Shown: piece after piece, positions 17,521-26,231 of the stretch | Layout: each line of letters opens with the position of its first letter | Numbering within the stretch: the stretch's first letter is position 1 | Source: an uncultured Prevotella sp. | GTDB lineage: Bacteria > Bacteroidota > Bacteroidia > Bacteroidales > Bacteroidaceae | NCBI GenBank assembly: GCA_900322175.1 | Contig: ONYZ01000021.1 | Coordinates: 1-47,581, forward strand | Direction of reading: 5' to 3' | Length of the DNA stretch: 47,581 bases | Position numbers and translations under genes: made by a program | Notes under the pieces: generated by a model | What the model was told of the DNA's origin: nothing | The model's input: the letters and a program-made list of their open reading frames with translations, nothing else | The model's database searches: none

Positions 17521-18891
17521 TTACAAAAGTCCGAATTGATGAAGGAATATAAACAATATGCAGATAGGACACACATACTTTACCAGGAAAATGTAGAAGT
17601 GAAACAGACGACCATTTCGCAATGTGCCCATATTAGTAAACTCGTCGCGTACTATCTTATGTGGTACTGACCATCCTATAAAGATACATGTAAGGAATCC
17701 AACGATAGGCAGGAACAGCTGACCTGTAACGAAGTCGAAGAGGTCGAAGATGTTCATGCCAAACAGGTGGAATCCCTCCCAAGGTCCTAATGACAGAGAA
17801 CAGATGATGCCAACAAATATACATCCAAGTGTTACAAATACTGCAGCACGTTTACGAGTAGTACCCAGTTCCTCTTCTAGGAATGCTGTACTAACCTCAT
17901 GGAGCGACATCAGTGAAGTAAGTGCTGCCATTGACAGCAATGCATAAAACAGCACAGAGATAATGTATCCTAAACCTGCAATACTATTAAAAGCCTGTTG
18001 GAAAACATTAGGCAGTGTAATGAATATAAGTGATGGACCACTATCAGGATTAACTCCCACGGAGAATGCTGCAGGGAAGATGATTAGACCTGCCAACAAT
18101 GCTACCATGAAGTCGATAACGCTAATGTTTATTGCTGCTGATGTAAGATTGGTTTGCTTTGAGAAATAGCTGGCATAGGTACAGATGCATCCCATAGCAA
18201 TACTCAGCGAGTAGAATGACTGTCCTAGAGCCCCAAGGAATACATCGCTATTAAGTTTCGACAGGTCTGGCTTAAACATAAACTCGATACCCTTCTCTGC
18301 ATTAGGCAGCATACATGATGCAACTACGATAATAAGCAAAAGTATAAACAGAATAGGCATTAGCAGTTTCGAAGCCTTTTCGATACCATTACGTACACCA
18401 TTCTCGATAATAAGATATGTGGCTACTAGAATGATAAATGTCCAAAATACAGGTTTGATAGGGTCTTGAGAGAATGTAGTGAAATATTCTTTGATGTATT
18501 CAGGATTACCTAACAGTTTGCCTGAAATAGAGGCCCATACATATTCGAGACACCAACCAGAAACTACGGCGTAGTAGCCTGAAATAAGGAATCCGGTAAG
18601 TACTCCCATATATCCTATGAGCGACCAGATAGTATCGCCTGACATGATGCGGAAAGCGCGAGCTGTGTTAGCTTGTCCATGGCGACCAATGATAAATTCG
18701 CTAATCATACAAGGAAGACCTAGCAACAAAACGCAGAACACATATATAATAATGAAAATGGCTCCACCATTCTGACCTGTCATATAAGGAAAGCGCCATA
18801 TGTTACCCAAACCAACAGCAGAACCCGCTGTCGCCAATATAACGCCTAATTTACTACCGAAACTTGCCCTTTCAAGTTGTGACATACTCAC
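17521..18891 (-). CDS. sodium-dependent transporter, NSS/SNF family (first of two)
   Basis: The 456-residue protein has the NSS signature GSAVGLGNIWRFPYMTGQ near residues 20-40, and the middle helices SFYSLSIAMGCICTYASYF resemble the sodium-site helix region. It is the first gene of a unit NSS-NSS-ComEA-like. Its promoter lies back-to-back with that of the vanZ gene. The two NSS copies align along their whole length with moderate divergence, so the duplication is not very recent. Confidence 0.93.
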   Translation of the reverse strand: MSMSQLERASFGSKLGVILATAGSAVGLGNIWRFPYMTGQNGGAIFIIIYVFCVLLLGLPCMISEFIIGRHGQANTARAFRIMSGDTIWSLIGYMGVLTGFLISGYYAVVSGWCLEYVWASISGKLLGNPEYIKEYFTTFSQDPIKPVFWTFIILVATYLIIENGVRNGIEKASKLLMPILFILLLIIVVASCMLPNAEKGIEFMFKPDLSKLNSDVFLGALGQSFYSLSIAMGCICTYASYFSKQTNLTSAAINISVIDFMVALLAGLIIFPAAFSVGVNPDSGPSLIFITLPNVFQQAFNSIAGLGYIISVLFYALLSMAALTSLMSLHEVSTAFLEEELGTTRKRAAVFVTLGCIFVGIICSLSLGPWEGFHLFGMNIFDLFDFVTGQLFLPIVGFLTCIFIGWSVPHKIVRDEFTNMGTLRNGRLFHFYIFLVKYVCPICILFIFLHQFGLL

Positions 18892-18906
18892 TTTTTTTTT
18901 AATTTG

Positions 18907-18942
18907 GTTGCAAAAGTATAAATAATTTCTTAATTTTGCACC
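18907..18942. promoter_or_regulatory. back-to-back divergent promoters for NSS and vanZ genes
   Basis: The minus-strand -7 box TACTTTTG (18918-18911) and the plus-strand -7 box TAATTTTG (18931-18938) are separated by 12 bases. The -33 position of each falls on the flank of the other (GTTG at 18907-18910 and GGTG on the opposite strand at 18942-18939). Simultaneous occupation by two polymerases looks impossible. The same geometry recurs at 40844-40879. Confidence 0.65.
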
Positions 18943-18958
18943 GAAATTGCAAGTAAAT

Positions 18959-19354
18959 ATGAGTTTTTTGTTTCATTTCTTAAGAAAATACCCATTCTCG
19001 ATGTTCTGTATCACTCTGATATGGATACTATCTCTAGTTCCCGTTTTTCCAGAGACACCGCTTGACAATGTAGTGTTTATCGACAAATGGGTACACATAC
19101 TGATGTATGGATGTTCGTTTATTGTGGTATGGATAGAATACACTCGCAAGCATAAGCAGGCGGATTATGAGAAGCTGTTCTTTTGGGCTTGGCTAGCTCC
19201 TATCCTAATGAGTGGAGCCATTGAGTTGATACAGGAATACTGTACAGGTGGACGCCGCAGTGGCGATTGGCTTGATCTTGCTGCAAATGCCTCAGGTGTT
19301 ACTTTGGCTGCTGTTCTTGGATTGATTATTTGGTGTTTTCGTCCCAAGAGGTAA
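18959..19354 (+). CDS. VanZ-family membrane protein
   Basis: The 131-residue protein has four membrane segments and the VanZ-family pattern: FIDKWVHILMYG in the first half and IELIQEYCTGGRRSGDWLDLAANASGV in the second. VanZ of enterococci gives teicoplanin resistance, but most family members have no known role and no resistance should be inferred. The ATG at 18959 is preferred to the in-frame TTG at 18947, because the -7 box ends at 18938 and transcription would start near 18945. The 3' end overlaps the converging CYTH gene by 29 bases. Confidence 0.85.
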   Translation: MSFLFHFLRKYPFSMFCITLIWILSLVPVFPETPLDNVVFIDKWVHILMYGCSFIVVWIEYTRKHKQADYEKLFFWAWLAPILMSGAIELIQEYCTGGRRSGDWLDLAANASGVTLAAVLGLIIWCFRPKR

Positions 19355-19814
19355 ATGGATTTTTTAGTAGGCACGAATTATAGTACCTGCGATCGCCTGT
19401 AACTTCCTGGCCAATAAAGTCTGGTTTCTCAAAGGCTTCGTCTTCTGAACCAAGTTCAACTTCTGCCATTACCAGTCCTTCGTTCTCGCCATAAAACTCA
19501 TCAACTTCGAATGTGTGCTTGCCACAGGGAACCAGGTAGCGAGTCTTGTCAATCTTGCCTGGTTCGCAGATGTTCATCAGATGCTGTGCTTCATCCAGCG
19601 AAATCTCCTTTTCGAATTCATAACGTGCAAGTCCTCCAATATCTGAAGGACCTTTAATAGTTAAATATCCGCGACTATCACGGATGCGTACCCTGACGGT
19701 ACGTCCGCGATTGCTGCAGATATAACCTTGACAAATACGACTGCTACTAGTGGCAAGTCGCTTGTAGTCGTTGTTCTTTACAAGAAATTTGCGTTCTATC
19801 TCCAGTCCGTTCAT
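19326..19814 (-). CDS. CYTH domain protein (triphosphate tunnel metalloenzyme)
   Basis: The CYTH fold holds triphosphate-containing substrates in a beta-barrel tunnel with metal ions; members are adenylate cyclase, thiamin triphosphatase or inorganic triphosphatase. The 162-residue protein has the defining ExExK motif at the start (E5, E7, K9 in EIERKFLV), basic residues RVRIRD and LTIKG, and the acidic strand FEVDEF. Short bacterial members are often tripolyphosphatases, but the activity cannot be assigned from sequence. The ATG follows immediately after the stop of the 52-residue gene, so they are likely co-translated. Confidence 0.88.
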   Translation of the reverse strand: MNGLEIERKFLVKNNDYKRLATSSSRICQGYICSNRGRTVRVRIRDSRGYLTIKGPSDIGGLARYEFEKEISLDEAQHLMNICEPGKIDKTRYLVPCGKHTFEVDEFYGENEGLVMAEVELGSEDEAFEKPDFIGQEVTGDRRYYNSCLLKNPFTSWDENTK

Positions 19815-19973
19815 TTACGATACTACGAAAATAGAATATACAACAAACAGTATTGCAAGAATGATTAATGCGCCGAAGATATACTCCAGCACTTTCTTTC
19901 CACCTTGTTCTTGTTTCTTCTCATAAGCCTCCTTCTTCTGGGTAGACTTGGTTGTTTTTGCAATTTGAGCCAT
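19815..19973 (-). CDS. small single-span membrane protein, 52 residues
   Basis: This reading frame begins MAQIAKTTKSTQKKEAYEKK, is lysine-rich up to residue 27 and ends with one hydrophobic helix (about 29-52, YIFGALIILAILFVVYSIFV). It sits between prfB (28 bases after its stop) and the CYTH gene, whose ATG directly abuts its TAA. Tight packing, the sensible positive-inside topology and the lack of other use for this space support a real gene. I do not recognise its function. Confidence 0.75.
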   Translation of the reverse strand: MAQIAKTTKSTQKKEAYEKKQEQGGKKVLEYIFGALIILAILFVVYSIFVVS

Positions 19974-20001
19974 AGTTTTAATGATTTTTATTTGTTATTC
20001 G

Positions 20002-21126
20002 TTATTGTTCGTCGTCGTTTACAGGGAACTCCATCAGGTAGGCCTTGATAAAGTCGTCTATCTTGCCATCCATCACGCCGTCTACGTCTGTAGTCTGATA
20101 GTTGGTACGATGATCTTTTACACGGCGGTCGTCAAACACGTAACTGCGTATCTGACTACCCCATTCTATCTTTTTTTTACCAGCCTCAATCTTAGCTTGT
20201 GCCTCTAGACGTTTCTTCATCGCACGATCGTAGAGTTGCGATTTGAGCAGCGTCATTGCACGCTCTTTATTCTTAGGCTGGTCGCGGGTCTCAGTATTCT
20301 CGATGAGTATTTCTTCTTCCTCGCCAGTATCTGGGTCTGTATACCAATAGCGCAGACGTACGCCTGATTCTACCTTATTTACGTTCTGACCACCAGCACC
20401 GCTACTTCTAAATGTATCCCATGAGAGTTTTGCTGGGTCTACATATACCTCGATGGTATCGTCGACCAGAGGTGATACAAACACAGAAGCAAATGATGTC
20501 ATACGCTTGCCTTGGGCATTGAATGGCGATACGCGAACCAGACGGTGAACACCATTCTCACTTTTCAGGTAGCCATAAGCATAGTCGCCGCCCTCAAGCT
20601 GCATGGTTACACTCTTAATTCCAGCTTCATCACCATCAAGCAGGTTCGAAATGGTTACCTTATATCCATGAGCTTCGGCCCAGCGCATATACATTCGCAT
20701 CAGCATCGACGCCCAGTCTTGTGCCTCTGTTCCACCTGCTCCACTATTGATTTTCAGAACGGCCTCCATTGGGTCTTCCTTCTGGCGGAGCATGTTCTTA
20801 AGCTCCAGGTCTTCGATTGCCTTGATGGCTTTGGCATAGGTTTCTTCTACCTCTTCCTCTGTAACCATCTCATCTTTGTAGAAATCGAAAGCCAGTTGCA
20901 ACTCGTCAGCCAGAGTGCGAACCTCTTTATAGCCGTCGAGCCACTTCTTAATGCCCTTCACCTTCTTCATCTGTTCTTCGGCACGCTTGCGATCCTCCCA
21001 AAAGTCAGGAGCCTGGGTGCGAAGATCTTCTTCTTCGAATTCTATCTTCTTCTTATCTATTTCCAAGTAGCGGTGAAGTGCATCCGCTCTTTCTAAAACA
21101 TCTTTCAGCTGTTCCTGAGTAATCAT
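20002..21126 (-). CDS. prfB: peptide chain release factor 2, without the programmed frameshift
   Basis: RF2 ends translation at UGA and UAA. The 374-residue protein has the stop-recognition tripeptide SPF at 200-202 and the catalytic GGQ at 245-247 in SSGAGGQNVNK. Most bacteria make RF2 through a +1 frameshift at CUU-UGA-C after about 25 codons. Here the matching place reads LHRYLEIDKKK in one open frame (TAC TTG GAA ATA), with no UGA, so this autoregulation is absent. The gene starts 3 bases after the fadD stop and is probably cotranscribed from the fadD promoter. Confidence 0.97.
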   Translation of the reverse strand: MITQEQLKDVLERADALHRYLEIDKKKIEFEEEDLRTQAPDFWEDRKRAEEQMKKVKGIKKWLDGYKEVRTLADELQLAFDFYKDEMVTEEEVEETYAKAIKAIEDLELKNMLRQKEDPMEAVLKINSGAGGTEAQDWASMLMRMYMRWAEAHGYKVTISNLLDGDEAGIKSVTMQLEGGDYAYGYLKSENGVHRLVRVSPFNAQGKRMTSFASVFVSPLVDDTIEVYVDPAKLSWDTFRSSGAGGQNVNKVESGVRLRYWYTDPDTGEEEEILIENTETRDQPKNKERAMTLLKSQLYDRAMKKRLEAQAKIEAGKKKIEWGSQIRSYVFDDRRVKDHRTNYQTTDVDGVMDGKIDDFIKAYLMEFPVNDDEQ

Positions 21127-21129
21127 ATC

Positions 21130-22944
21130 TTATTCTTCGTACATCGCGTCTATTTCCTTTTTGTAATTCTCGTTCAGTACGCGACGCTTAATTTTTAATG
21201 TATTTGTAAGTTCTCCCTTTTCCATTGAGAAGTGATAAGGAAGCAAGGTGAAGCGCTTAATCTGCTCATAGTGAGCCAGTTGCTGCTGAAGCGTGTCGAT
21301 ACGCTCCTTCATCATCTCGTTGATCTTAGGATCTTTGCATAACTGTTCTCTGTTCTCGAACTCTATATGATGTTCGCGTGCATATTCCTCCAGGAGAGAA
21401 TATACAGGGATAATCAGAGCCGAGACAAACTTACGCTGATCGGCAATAATGGCAATCTGGTCGATATACTTATCAACCAACAGCTTTGACTCTATCATCT
21501 GTGGAGCAATATACTTGCCATTTGAGGTCTTAAACAGATCCTTGATACGCTCTTTCAAGAATAATTCGCCACCTTCTAGGTATCCTGAGTCGCCTGTCTT
21601 GAAATAGCCATCGGCAGTAAAGGCTGCCTTTGTAAGGTCCTCACGATTGTAATATCCTCTGGTGATGGTTGGGCCCTTGAGCAATACCTCGCCCTCTTCG
21701 CTAATCTTGATGTCGATGCCCTCGATGGGGATACCTACTCCACCTACAGTGTAAGGCTTGCCAAGATGGTTACAGCTGACGGTAGCAAGACTCTCTGTAA
21801 GGCCATAGCCCACAATCATATTGAGGCCTATAGAGTGTACAAACTCTTCTACCTTAGGATTTACTGTAGCACCTGCAGTTGGGAAGAAGTGAGCATTCTC
21901 CAGTCCAAGTTCCTTACGAACCAGTGAGAATACGGTCTTATTCAGCATCTCGTATTCCAGATGCAAATGCAATGGTGGACGCTTACCCTTAGACAGGTAA
22001 TCGATATTATGCTTCTTGCCCACGCTGAGTGCATGCATAAATAGCTTGCGCTTAGGTGCGCTAGCTTTTTCTATCTGCTCTAATACGCCCATGTAAACCT
22101 TCTCCCAGAAACGGGGTACAGAACTCATACACGTTGGGTGAGTTTGGCGCATAGACTGCTGAACCTCCAAAGGATAGGTGTTTACGATGAGTGTTGCACC
22201 CTCTGTAAGGCACAGAATCTTCCAACCCTTCTCAAAGATATGAGTGAATGGCAGGAAGTTAAGTACTCTATCATTCTCGCCTACAGGCACACACTTGTCG
22301 TTGGCAACCATAGCCGCGTAATACTGTCCGCAGGTAAGTATTACACCTTTTGAGTCGCCAGTAGTTCCGCTAGTATATAGGATGTTTGCGATATCGTCCA
22401 TCGAAGCCTGAGCCTGGAGCGACTCAACTTCGGTCTGACGGGGATAATTCTCGCCCAACTTCAGGAAATCGTCGAAATACATCGAACTGAGGTCGAGCGA
22501 AGAGATATGTACGTTCTTGTCGAATACGATGATACGCTCGAGTGTAGGACAGGTAGAGAAAATCCGACGTGCTTTGTCGTACTGTTCCTGTTCGCCTACA
22601 AAGAGGAAACGAATCTTTGCATCGCTGATCATAAACTGGATCTGCTGCTCTGAGCTGGTGGCATAGAATGGGATGGTTACTGCACGAACTCCCCAAGCAC
22701 CAAAGTCGCAAAACAGATACTGTACAGAGTTTTGAGAGAATACACCTAGATTTTCCTGTACTCTTACACCCAGATTAAGTAAGGCATTAGACACCTTTTT
22801 GACCATATCCGAGAACTGATTCCACGAATATGATTTCCACTCTGACCCGCCAAAGTCCTTGTAGATCAGAACCTCACGGTCGCCGTACTTCTTGGCCTGG
22901 TCATGAATTAATCGCGATAAATGACTGTTCGTCTGCATAAGCAT
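21130..22944 (-). CDS. fadD: long-chain fatty acid-CoA ligase (AMP-binding)
   Basis: The enzyme activates long-chain fatty acids with ATP and CoA through an acyl-AMP. The AMP-binding motif YTSGTTGDSKGV, the A5-type GYGLTES and the A8-type segment TGDSGYLEGG...KDLFKTSNGKYIAP are all present, and the insert typical of LACS-type enzymes is seen. I choose the ATG at 22944 (604 residues, MLMQTNSHLSRL). The longer frame starting at 23007 would begin upstream of the promoter's -7 box. It heads the unit fadD-prfB-52 aa-CYTH. Confidence 0.93.
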   Translation of the reverse strand: MLMQTNSHLSRLIHDQAKKYGDREVLIYKDFGGSEWKSYSWNQFSDMVKKVSNALLNLGVRVQENLGVFSQNSVQYLFCDFGAWGVRAVTIPFYATSSEQQIQFMISDAKIRFLFVGEQEQYDKARRIFSTCPTLERIIVFDKNVHISSLDLSSMYFDDFLKLGENYPRQTEVESLQAQASMDDIANILYTSGTTGDSKGVILTCGQYYAAMVANDKCVPVGENDRVLNFLPFTHIFEKGWKILCLTEGATLIVNTYPLEVQQSMRQTHPTCMSSVPRFWEKVYMGVLEQIEKASAPKRKLFMHALSVGKKHNIDYLSKGKRPPLHLHLEYEMLNKTVFSLVRKELGLENAHFFPTAGATVNPKVEEFVHSIGLNMIVGYGLTESLATVSCNHLGKPYTVGGVGIPIEGIDIKISEEGEVLLKGPTITRGYYNREDLTKAAFTADGYFKTGDSGYLEGGELFLKERIKDLFKTSNGKYIAPQMIESKLLVDKYIDQIAIIADQRKFVSALIIPVYSLLEEYAREHHIEFENREQLCKDPKINEMMKERIDTLQQQLAHYEQIKRFTLLPYHFSMEKGELTNTLKIKRRVLNENYKKEIDAMYEE

Positions 22945-22964
22945 TTTGAATTTAAAATTCGCTG

Positions 22965-22996
22965 CAAAAGTACGAAAAATGCTGCAGACAGCCAAA
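22965..22996 (-). promoter_or_regulatory. promoter of the fadD-prfB unit
   Basis: On the minus strand TTTG (22996-22993), 20 bases, TACTTTTG (22972-22965). This is a full consensus match and fixes the fadD start at or after 22944. Confidence 0.75.
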
Positions 22997-23016
22997 TTAT
23001 ATTGCAAAAAAAGCGC

Positions 23017-23601
23017 TTAAATGACGTGATTATCTGTCATACGTTTCCATTTTCTGTAGCCAAAAATGGCAATTATGACGTAAAGTGCGTATAGTCCGCC
23101 CTTGAATGGGATGTCTTTGTAGAAGTATAGAACGCAGGTTACAACGTCGACAGCAATCCAGATGAACCATTGTTCCAGATACTTATGAGCCAAGGCCCAG
23201 ATGCCAACGATACTGAGTGCTGTAGTAAAGCTGTCGGCCATAGGAACATTACTATTTGTGAAGGTTACCAAAAGCCAATAGATGATACCCCATAATGCGA
23301 GCATCAATGCACACCAGGGGATGATAAGTTTGCGTGGGAACTTTGTGATAGGCAGTTCTTTCTTCTCGCTTGAGCCATGTACCCATTTCCAATAACCATA
23401 CACGGTCATCGATAGGTAATAGAACTCCATGCCGCAATCGGCATAGAGTCCTTTCTGATAGTATAGCACGATGCCAAGTGTCTGCATCAGGAACCCTACG
23501 AACCAGAGCCAGGCACTGGCACGATACTCAAACAGGATATAGAGCAGTCCGAGTATCGTGGTTGTGATGTCGAGCCAGTGTGCTGATATAAATTCTGCCA
23601 T
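23017..23601 (-). CDS. pnuT: PnuC-family transporter, probable thiamin transporter PnuT
   Basis: PnuC-family proteins carry vitamin-like substrates across the inner membrane. The 194-residue protein has about seven membrane segments and the family's aromatic pattern (YYLSMTVYGYWKW, HKYLEQWFIWIAVDVV, YALYVIIAIFGYRKWKR). PnuC itself takes nicotinamide riboside, but this gene overlaps by one base with a TonB receptor gene that lies behind a TPP riboswitch, so thiamin is the likely substrate. The assignment rests on context. Confidence 0.85.
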   Translation of the reverse strand: MAEFISAHWLDITTTILGLLYILFEYRASAWLWFVGFLMQTLGIVLYYQKGLYADCGMEFYYLSMTVYGYWKWVHGSSEKKELPITKFPRKLIIPWCALMLALWGIIYWLLVTFTNSNVPMADSFTTALSIVGIWALAHKYLEQWFIWIAVDVVTCVLYFYKDIPFKGGLYALYVIIAIFGYRKWKRMTDNHVI

Positions 23602-25952
23602 TAGAATCGAAGTGTTACGTTACCCATCATCGTAAAGCCTGCCATAGGTGTGAAACCTATCTGGTAGTAACGGTTCTCGTTGGGATGACCATCGTCCTCA
23701 ACGATGCTTGAATATACCCAACCATTGGCAGCATAGCGACGATTGAAGATGTTGTTGAAGTTCAGTCCGAAGATGCACTCTTTGATGGCCTTGTTGGGCT
23801 TCCAAGTGTAGCTTACGTTGGCGTCAGAAGCTGAATAGCAAGGCAGCGAACGATCGATATTCTCAGTATTGTCAAGGTACTGACGACTAACAAAGTTGGT
23901 GTGCCAAACTGCCTGCAAACCTTTCCAATGGAAATTTATGAAACCATTGAGTATGGTTGATGGCGAGAAGGCAAGTGTAGAGTTGTCGTAGTGGATGGTG
24001 CGGAAATCGTCTTCCCAGTTTACACTGGCCACCTCATCAAAGTCCTTAATCTTGTTCTTGCTCAGAGCTGCATTTCCCTCAATGGTTAGCCATGAGAAAG
24101 GATTAACAGCAGCCTGGATTTCAATACCCATGCGGTATGAATCCTTGATGTTTGTGGTAACCTTCTCGCCTATTTCTGTCTCCTGACCTGTCTGTACAAA
24201 CTGGTTGTTGTAATCCATATAGTATCCGTTGATACCAAAGCGGAAGATGTCGCTATTGAATGTATAACCCAATTCATAGTCTAAAAGGCTCTCAGACTTA
24301 GGATATGGATAATTGTAGTTGTCAGTAAAGTTATTTCGCTCTGGTTCACGATGGCTGAGTGCCAAAGAACCATAAACGCGATGACCACCAAGAGTCCAAG
24401 AGAAACCGGCCTTTGGATTCAGAAAACGATATTTCTCGTCGATGTCAAGCTTCTGATTGTAGTAAATACTTTTCTCTTCGTAGAACTTGTCGTTGATACC
24501 ATCAGTCTTATAGTTTACATGACGATACTGCAGGTCGCCAAATACATCCCACTGATCGGTGATGTGATAGGCAGCCTTAATGAATGCGTTGCCGTCGAAT
24601 TTGGTGGCGTCAGAGTCGTAGTATTTGTAGTCGCCATTCGACATATACTTCTGGCGAACGTCAGCATTGGCGATGTATGTAAGATAACCAAAGTGGTTGC
24701 CATCAAACTTCTGGAGCGAGAAACCTCCGATTATGTCCCAAAGCTCGTCTTTGTAATTGGCGTTCCAGATAAAGCCGTAGGTGTTCTGCGACAGACCTTT
24801 TTTACGTACAAAGTCGGATTTCTTTACGCCATCATAGTTAAGTCCGAACTTTCTAAGTTTGTAATTATAACGGAATTCGTTGTAATAGCCGTAACCATAG
24901 GTGTAATGCAGCGATGCTGTGGTGCTCCAATGCTCGTTGATGTCGTAAGCAGCCGACAGGATATTGTGATTCTGCCAGAAGTTGTCTGTGGTCTTGTCCC
25001 AATAGCTACCATCGGCCATCTGATAACGGGCTGTTGGATAGTTGCCGTTAGCATCTTTGTCGTATCCAGTCAGACGTTCGTATAGTGAGTTGTACTTGCC
25101 CAGACCTGCGTTCCACATGTCCTCATAGGTCTTGATGCCTGTGTTGATGCCGTAGGTTCCATCCATCAGACTCATGTCGTTGTCGCCAGCGGTTACTCCA
25201 TTCCATGCTTGACCGGTTTTTTCAAAGTTTCCGATGTTCTTGTATCGAATCTGGAAGTTTTGTCCTACCCAGGTCAGTCCACCATAGTAAGAGCCACTAC
25301 GTCCGCTGGTTCCATGGATAAATCCATCAGTATTTGTCTCATGATATGCACCATCAAAAATCAGATGATCCCACAGTAATCCTGTTGAGAACTTTCCTCC
25401 TACATTAAATGTATTGAACGAACCATACGAAGCAGAAACCTCTCCCCCAGCCTTCTGGCTTGGAGTGGCTGATGCCAATGCGATAGTTCCGCCAAAAGCA
25501 CCGTCGCCATTGGTAGATGTACCAACACCACGCTGAATCTGAACAGAACCCAACAGCGAACCGTATGAGTTCATATTGGCCCAGAATACACACTGATCCT
25601 CAGGCGAATTCAAGGGAACACCATCCAGTGTAACATTGATGCGCGAATCGCCTGCACCACGAATTCGCATATAGGTTGTACCTGTGCCCAGTCCGTTCTC
25701 GCTCCAAGCCAGCACGCCTGGGGTTTGAGCGAAAAGGAATGGTAACTCCTTACCCGTCTTTGAGAAAGCATTGAGTTCCTGTTTCTTGATGTTTGCCACA
25801 GCAAACGGCGCATTCTTCTGCGCTCTAACACCTTTTACTACAATCTCGCTTAGCGCTTCTACATGTGTAGAATCGTAGAGAGCTGCTTTGTGCTGTGCAT
25901 TTACGCTAACTGCACACACTAATGCAGCGGTTTCTAAAAATAATCTTTTCAT
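23601..25952 (-). CDS. TonB-dependent outer-membrane receptor, probable thiamin receptor
   Basis: The 783-residue protein has a signal peptide (MKRLFLETAALVCAVSVNAQ), a plug domain (about 35-160) with LSEIVVKGVRAQK, MRIRGAGDSRINVTLDGVPL and GSVQIQRGVGTSTNGDGAFGG, then a 22-strand-type barrel ending in MMGNVTLRF. It has no SusC-type N-terminal extension and no SusD gene follows. The upstream TPP riboswitch and the downstream PnuT gene point to thiamin or a thiamin ester as the ligand, matching known Bacteroidetes thiamin uptake loci. Confidence 0.93.
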   Translation of the reverse strand: MKRLFLETAALVCAVSVNAQHKAALYDSTHVEALSEIVVKGVRAQKNAPFAVANIKKQELNAFSKTGKELPFLFAQTPGVLAWSENGLGTGTTYMRIRGAGDSRINVTLDGVPLNSPEDQCVFWANMNSYGSLLGSVQIQRGVGTSTNGDGAFGGTIALASATPSQKAGGEVSASYGSFNTFNVGGKFSTGLLWDHLIFDGAYHETNTDGFIHGTSGRSGSYYGGLTWVGQNFQIRYKNIGNFEKTGQAWNGVTAGDNDMSLMDGTYGINTGIKTYEDMWNAGLGKYNSLYERLTGYDKDANGNYPTARYQMADGSYWDKTTDNFWQNHNILSAAYDINEHWSTTASLHYTYGYGYYNEFRYNYKLRKFGLNYDGVKKSDFVRKKGLSQNTYGFIWNANYKDELWDIIGGFSLQKFDGNHFGYLTYIANADVRQKYMSNGDYKYYDSDATKFDGNAFIKAAYHITDQWDVFGDLQYRHVNYKTDGINDKFYEEKSIYYNQKLDIDEKYRFLNPKAGFSWTLGGHRVYGSLALSHREPERNNFTDNYNYPYPKSESLLDYELGYTFNSDIFRFGINGYYMDYNNQFVQTGQETEIGEKVTTNIKDSYRMGIEIQAAVNPFSWLTIEGNAALSKNKIKDFDEVASVNWEDDFRTIHYDNSTLAFSPSTILNGFINFHWKGLQAVWHTNFVSRQYLDNTENIDRSLPCYSASDANVSYTWKPNKAIKECIFGLNFNNIFNRRYAANGWVYSSIVEDDGHPNENRYYQIGFTPMAGFTMMGNVTLRF

Positions 25953-26017
25953 ACCGTAATAGTACCAATAATTAATAATGTTAAGGGGGTAGAGTTTTTA
26001 TTGATTAAGCCTGCTAT

Positions 26018-26090
26018 CCATCCCTACGCTGGTATAATCCAGATCAGGTTAGAGGGTATCATCTCAGCCCACACTCGCGGGCACCCCTTG
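26018..26090 (-). ncRNA. TPP riboswitch (THI element)
   Basis: Read on the minus strand, the conserved parts occur in order: GGGGTGCC (26087-26080), GGCTGAGAT, ACCC, then ACCTGATCTGGATTATACCA and GCGTAGGGA. These are the pyrimidine- and pyrophosphate-sensing arms of the TPP aptamer. It lies between the promoter (26103-26134) and the TonB receptor gene. A later ACCCCCTT (minus strand near 25990) could pair with AAGGGGT at the aptamer's 5' edge and may form the switching helix (inference). Confidence 0.95.
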
Positions 26091-26102
26091 ATAATCGGCT
26101 GC

Positions 26103-26134
26103 AAAGGTAATCAATATTATCGAAACAGCCAAAC
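26103..26134 (-). promoter_or_regulatory. promoter of the thiamin uptake unit
   Basis: On the minus strand TTTG (26134-26131), 20 bases, TACCTTTG (26110-26103). Transcription would start near 26096, just before the riboswitch. Confidence 0.75.
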
Positions 26135-26151
26135 TTTAGGCCTACAAATTG

Positions 26152-26212
26152 TTCCCAAGTTGGGAACATAATATTCCCACGTTGGGAATAAAACGTTCCC
26201 AGCGTGGGAATA
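26152..26212. repeat. 22-bp-pitch palindrome array, GTTCCC type, three units
   Basis: Three 17-bp palindromes begin at 26152, 26174 and 26196: GTTCCCAAGTTGGGAAC, ATTCCCACGTTGGGAAT and GTTCCCAGCGTGGGAAT. The pitch is exactly 22 bp and the spacers are A/T-rich. The array lies 19 bp after the stop of the Na/Pi gene and before the promoter of the thiamin unit, the same relative place as the array at 429-511. It could end or insulate transcription. Confidence 0.85.
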
Positions 26213-26231
26213 AATCCTTTGCTTACGGCGA

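Noticed and set aside
18959-19354. Glycopeptide resistance from the VanZ-like gene
   Set aside because: The family is broad and mostly unrelated to resistance; no other van genes are present.
24351-25085. Long plus-strand open frame opposite the TonB receptor gene
   Set aside because: It is antisense to a clear receptor barrel and has no family features; a shadow frame.
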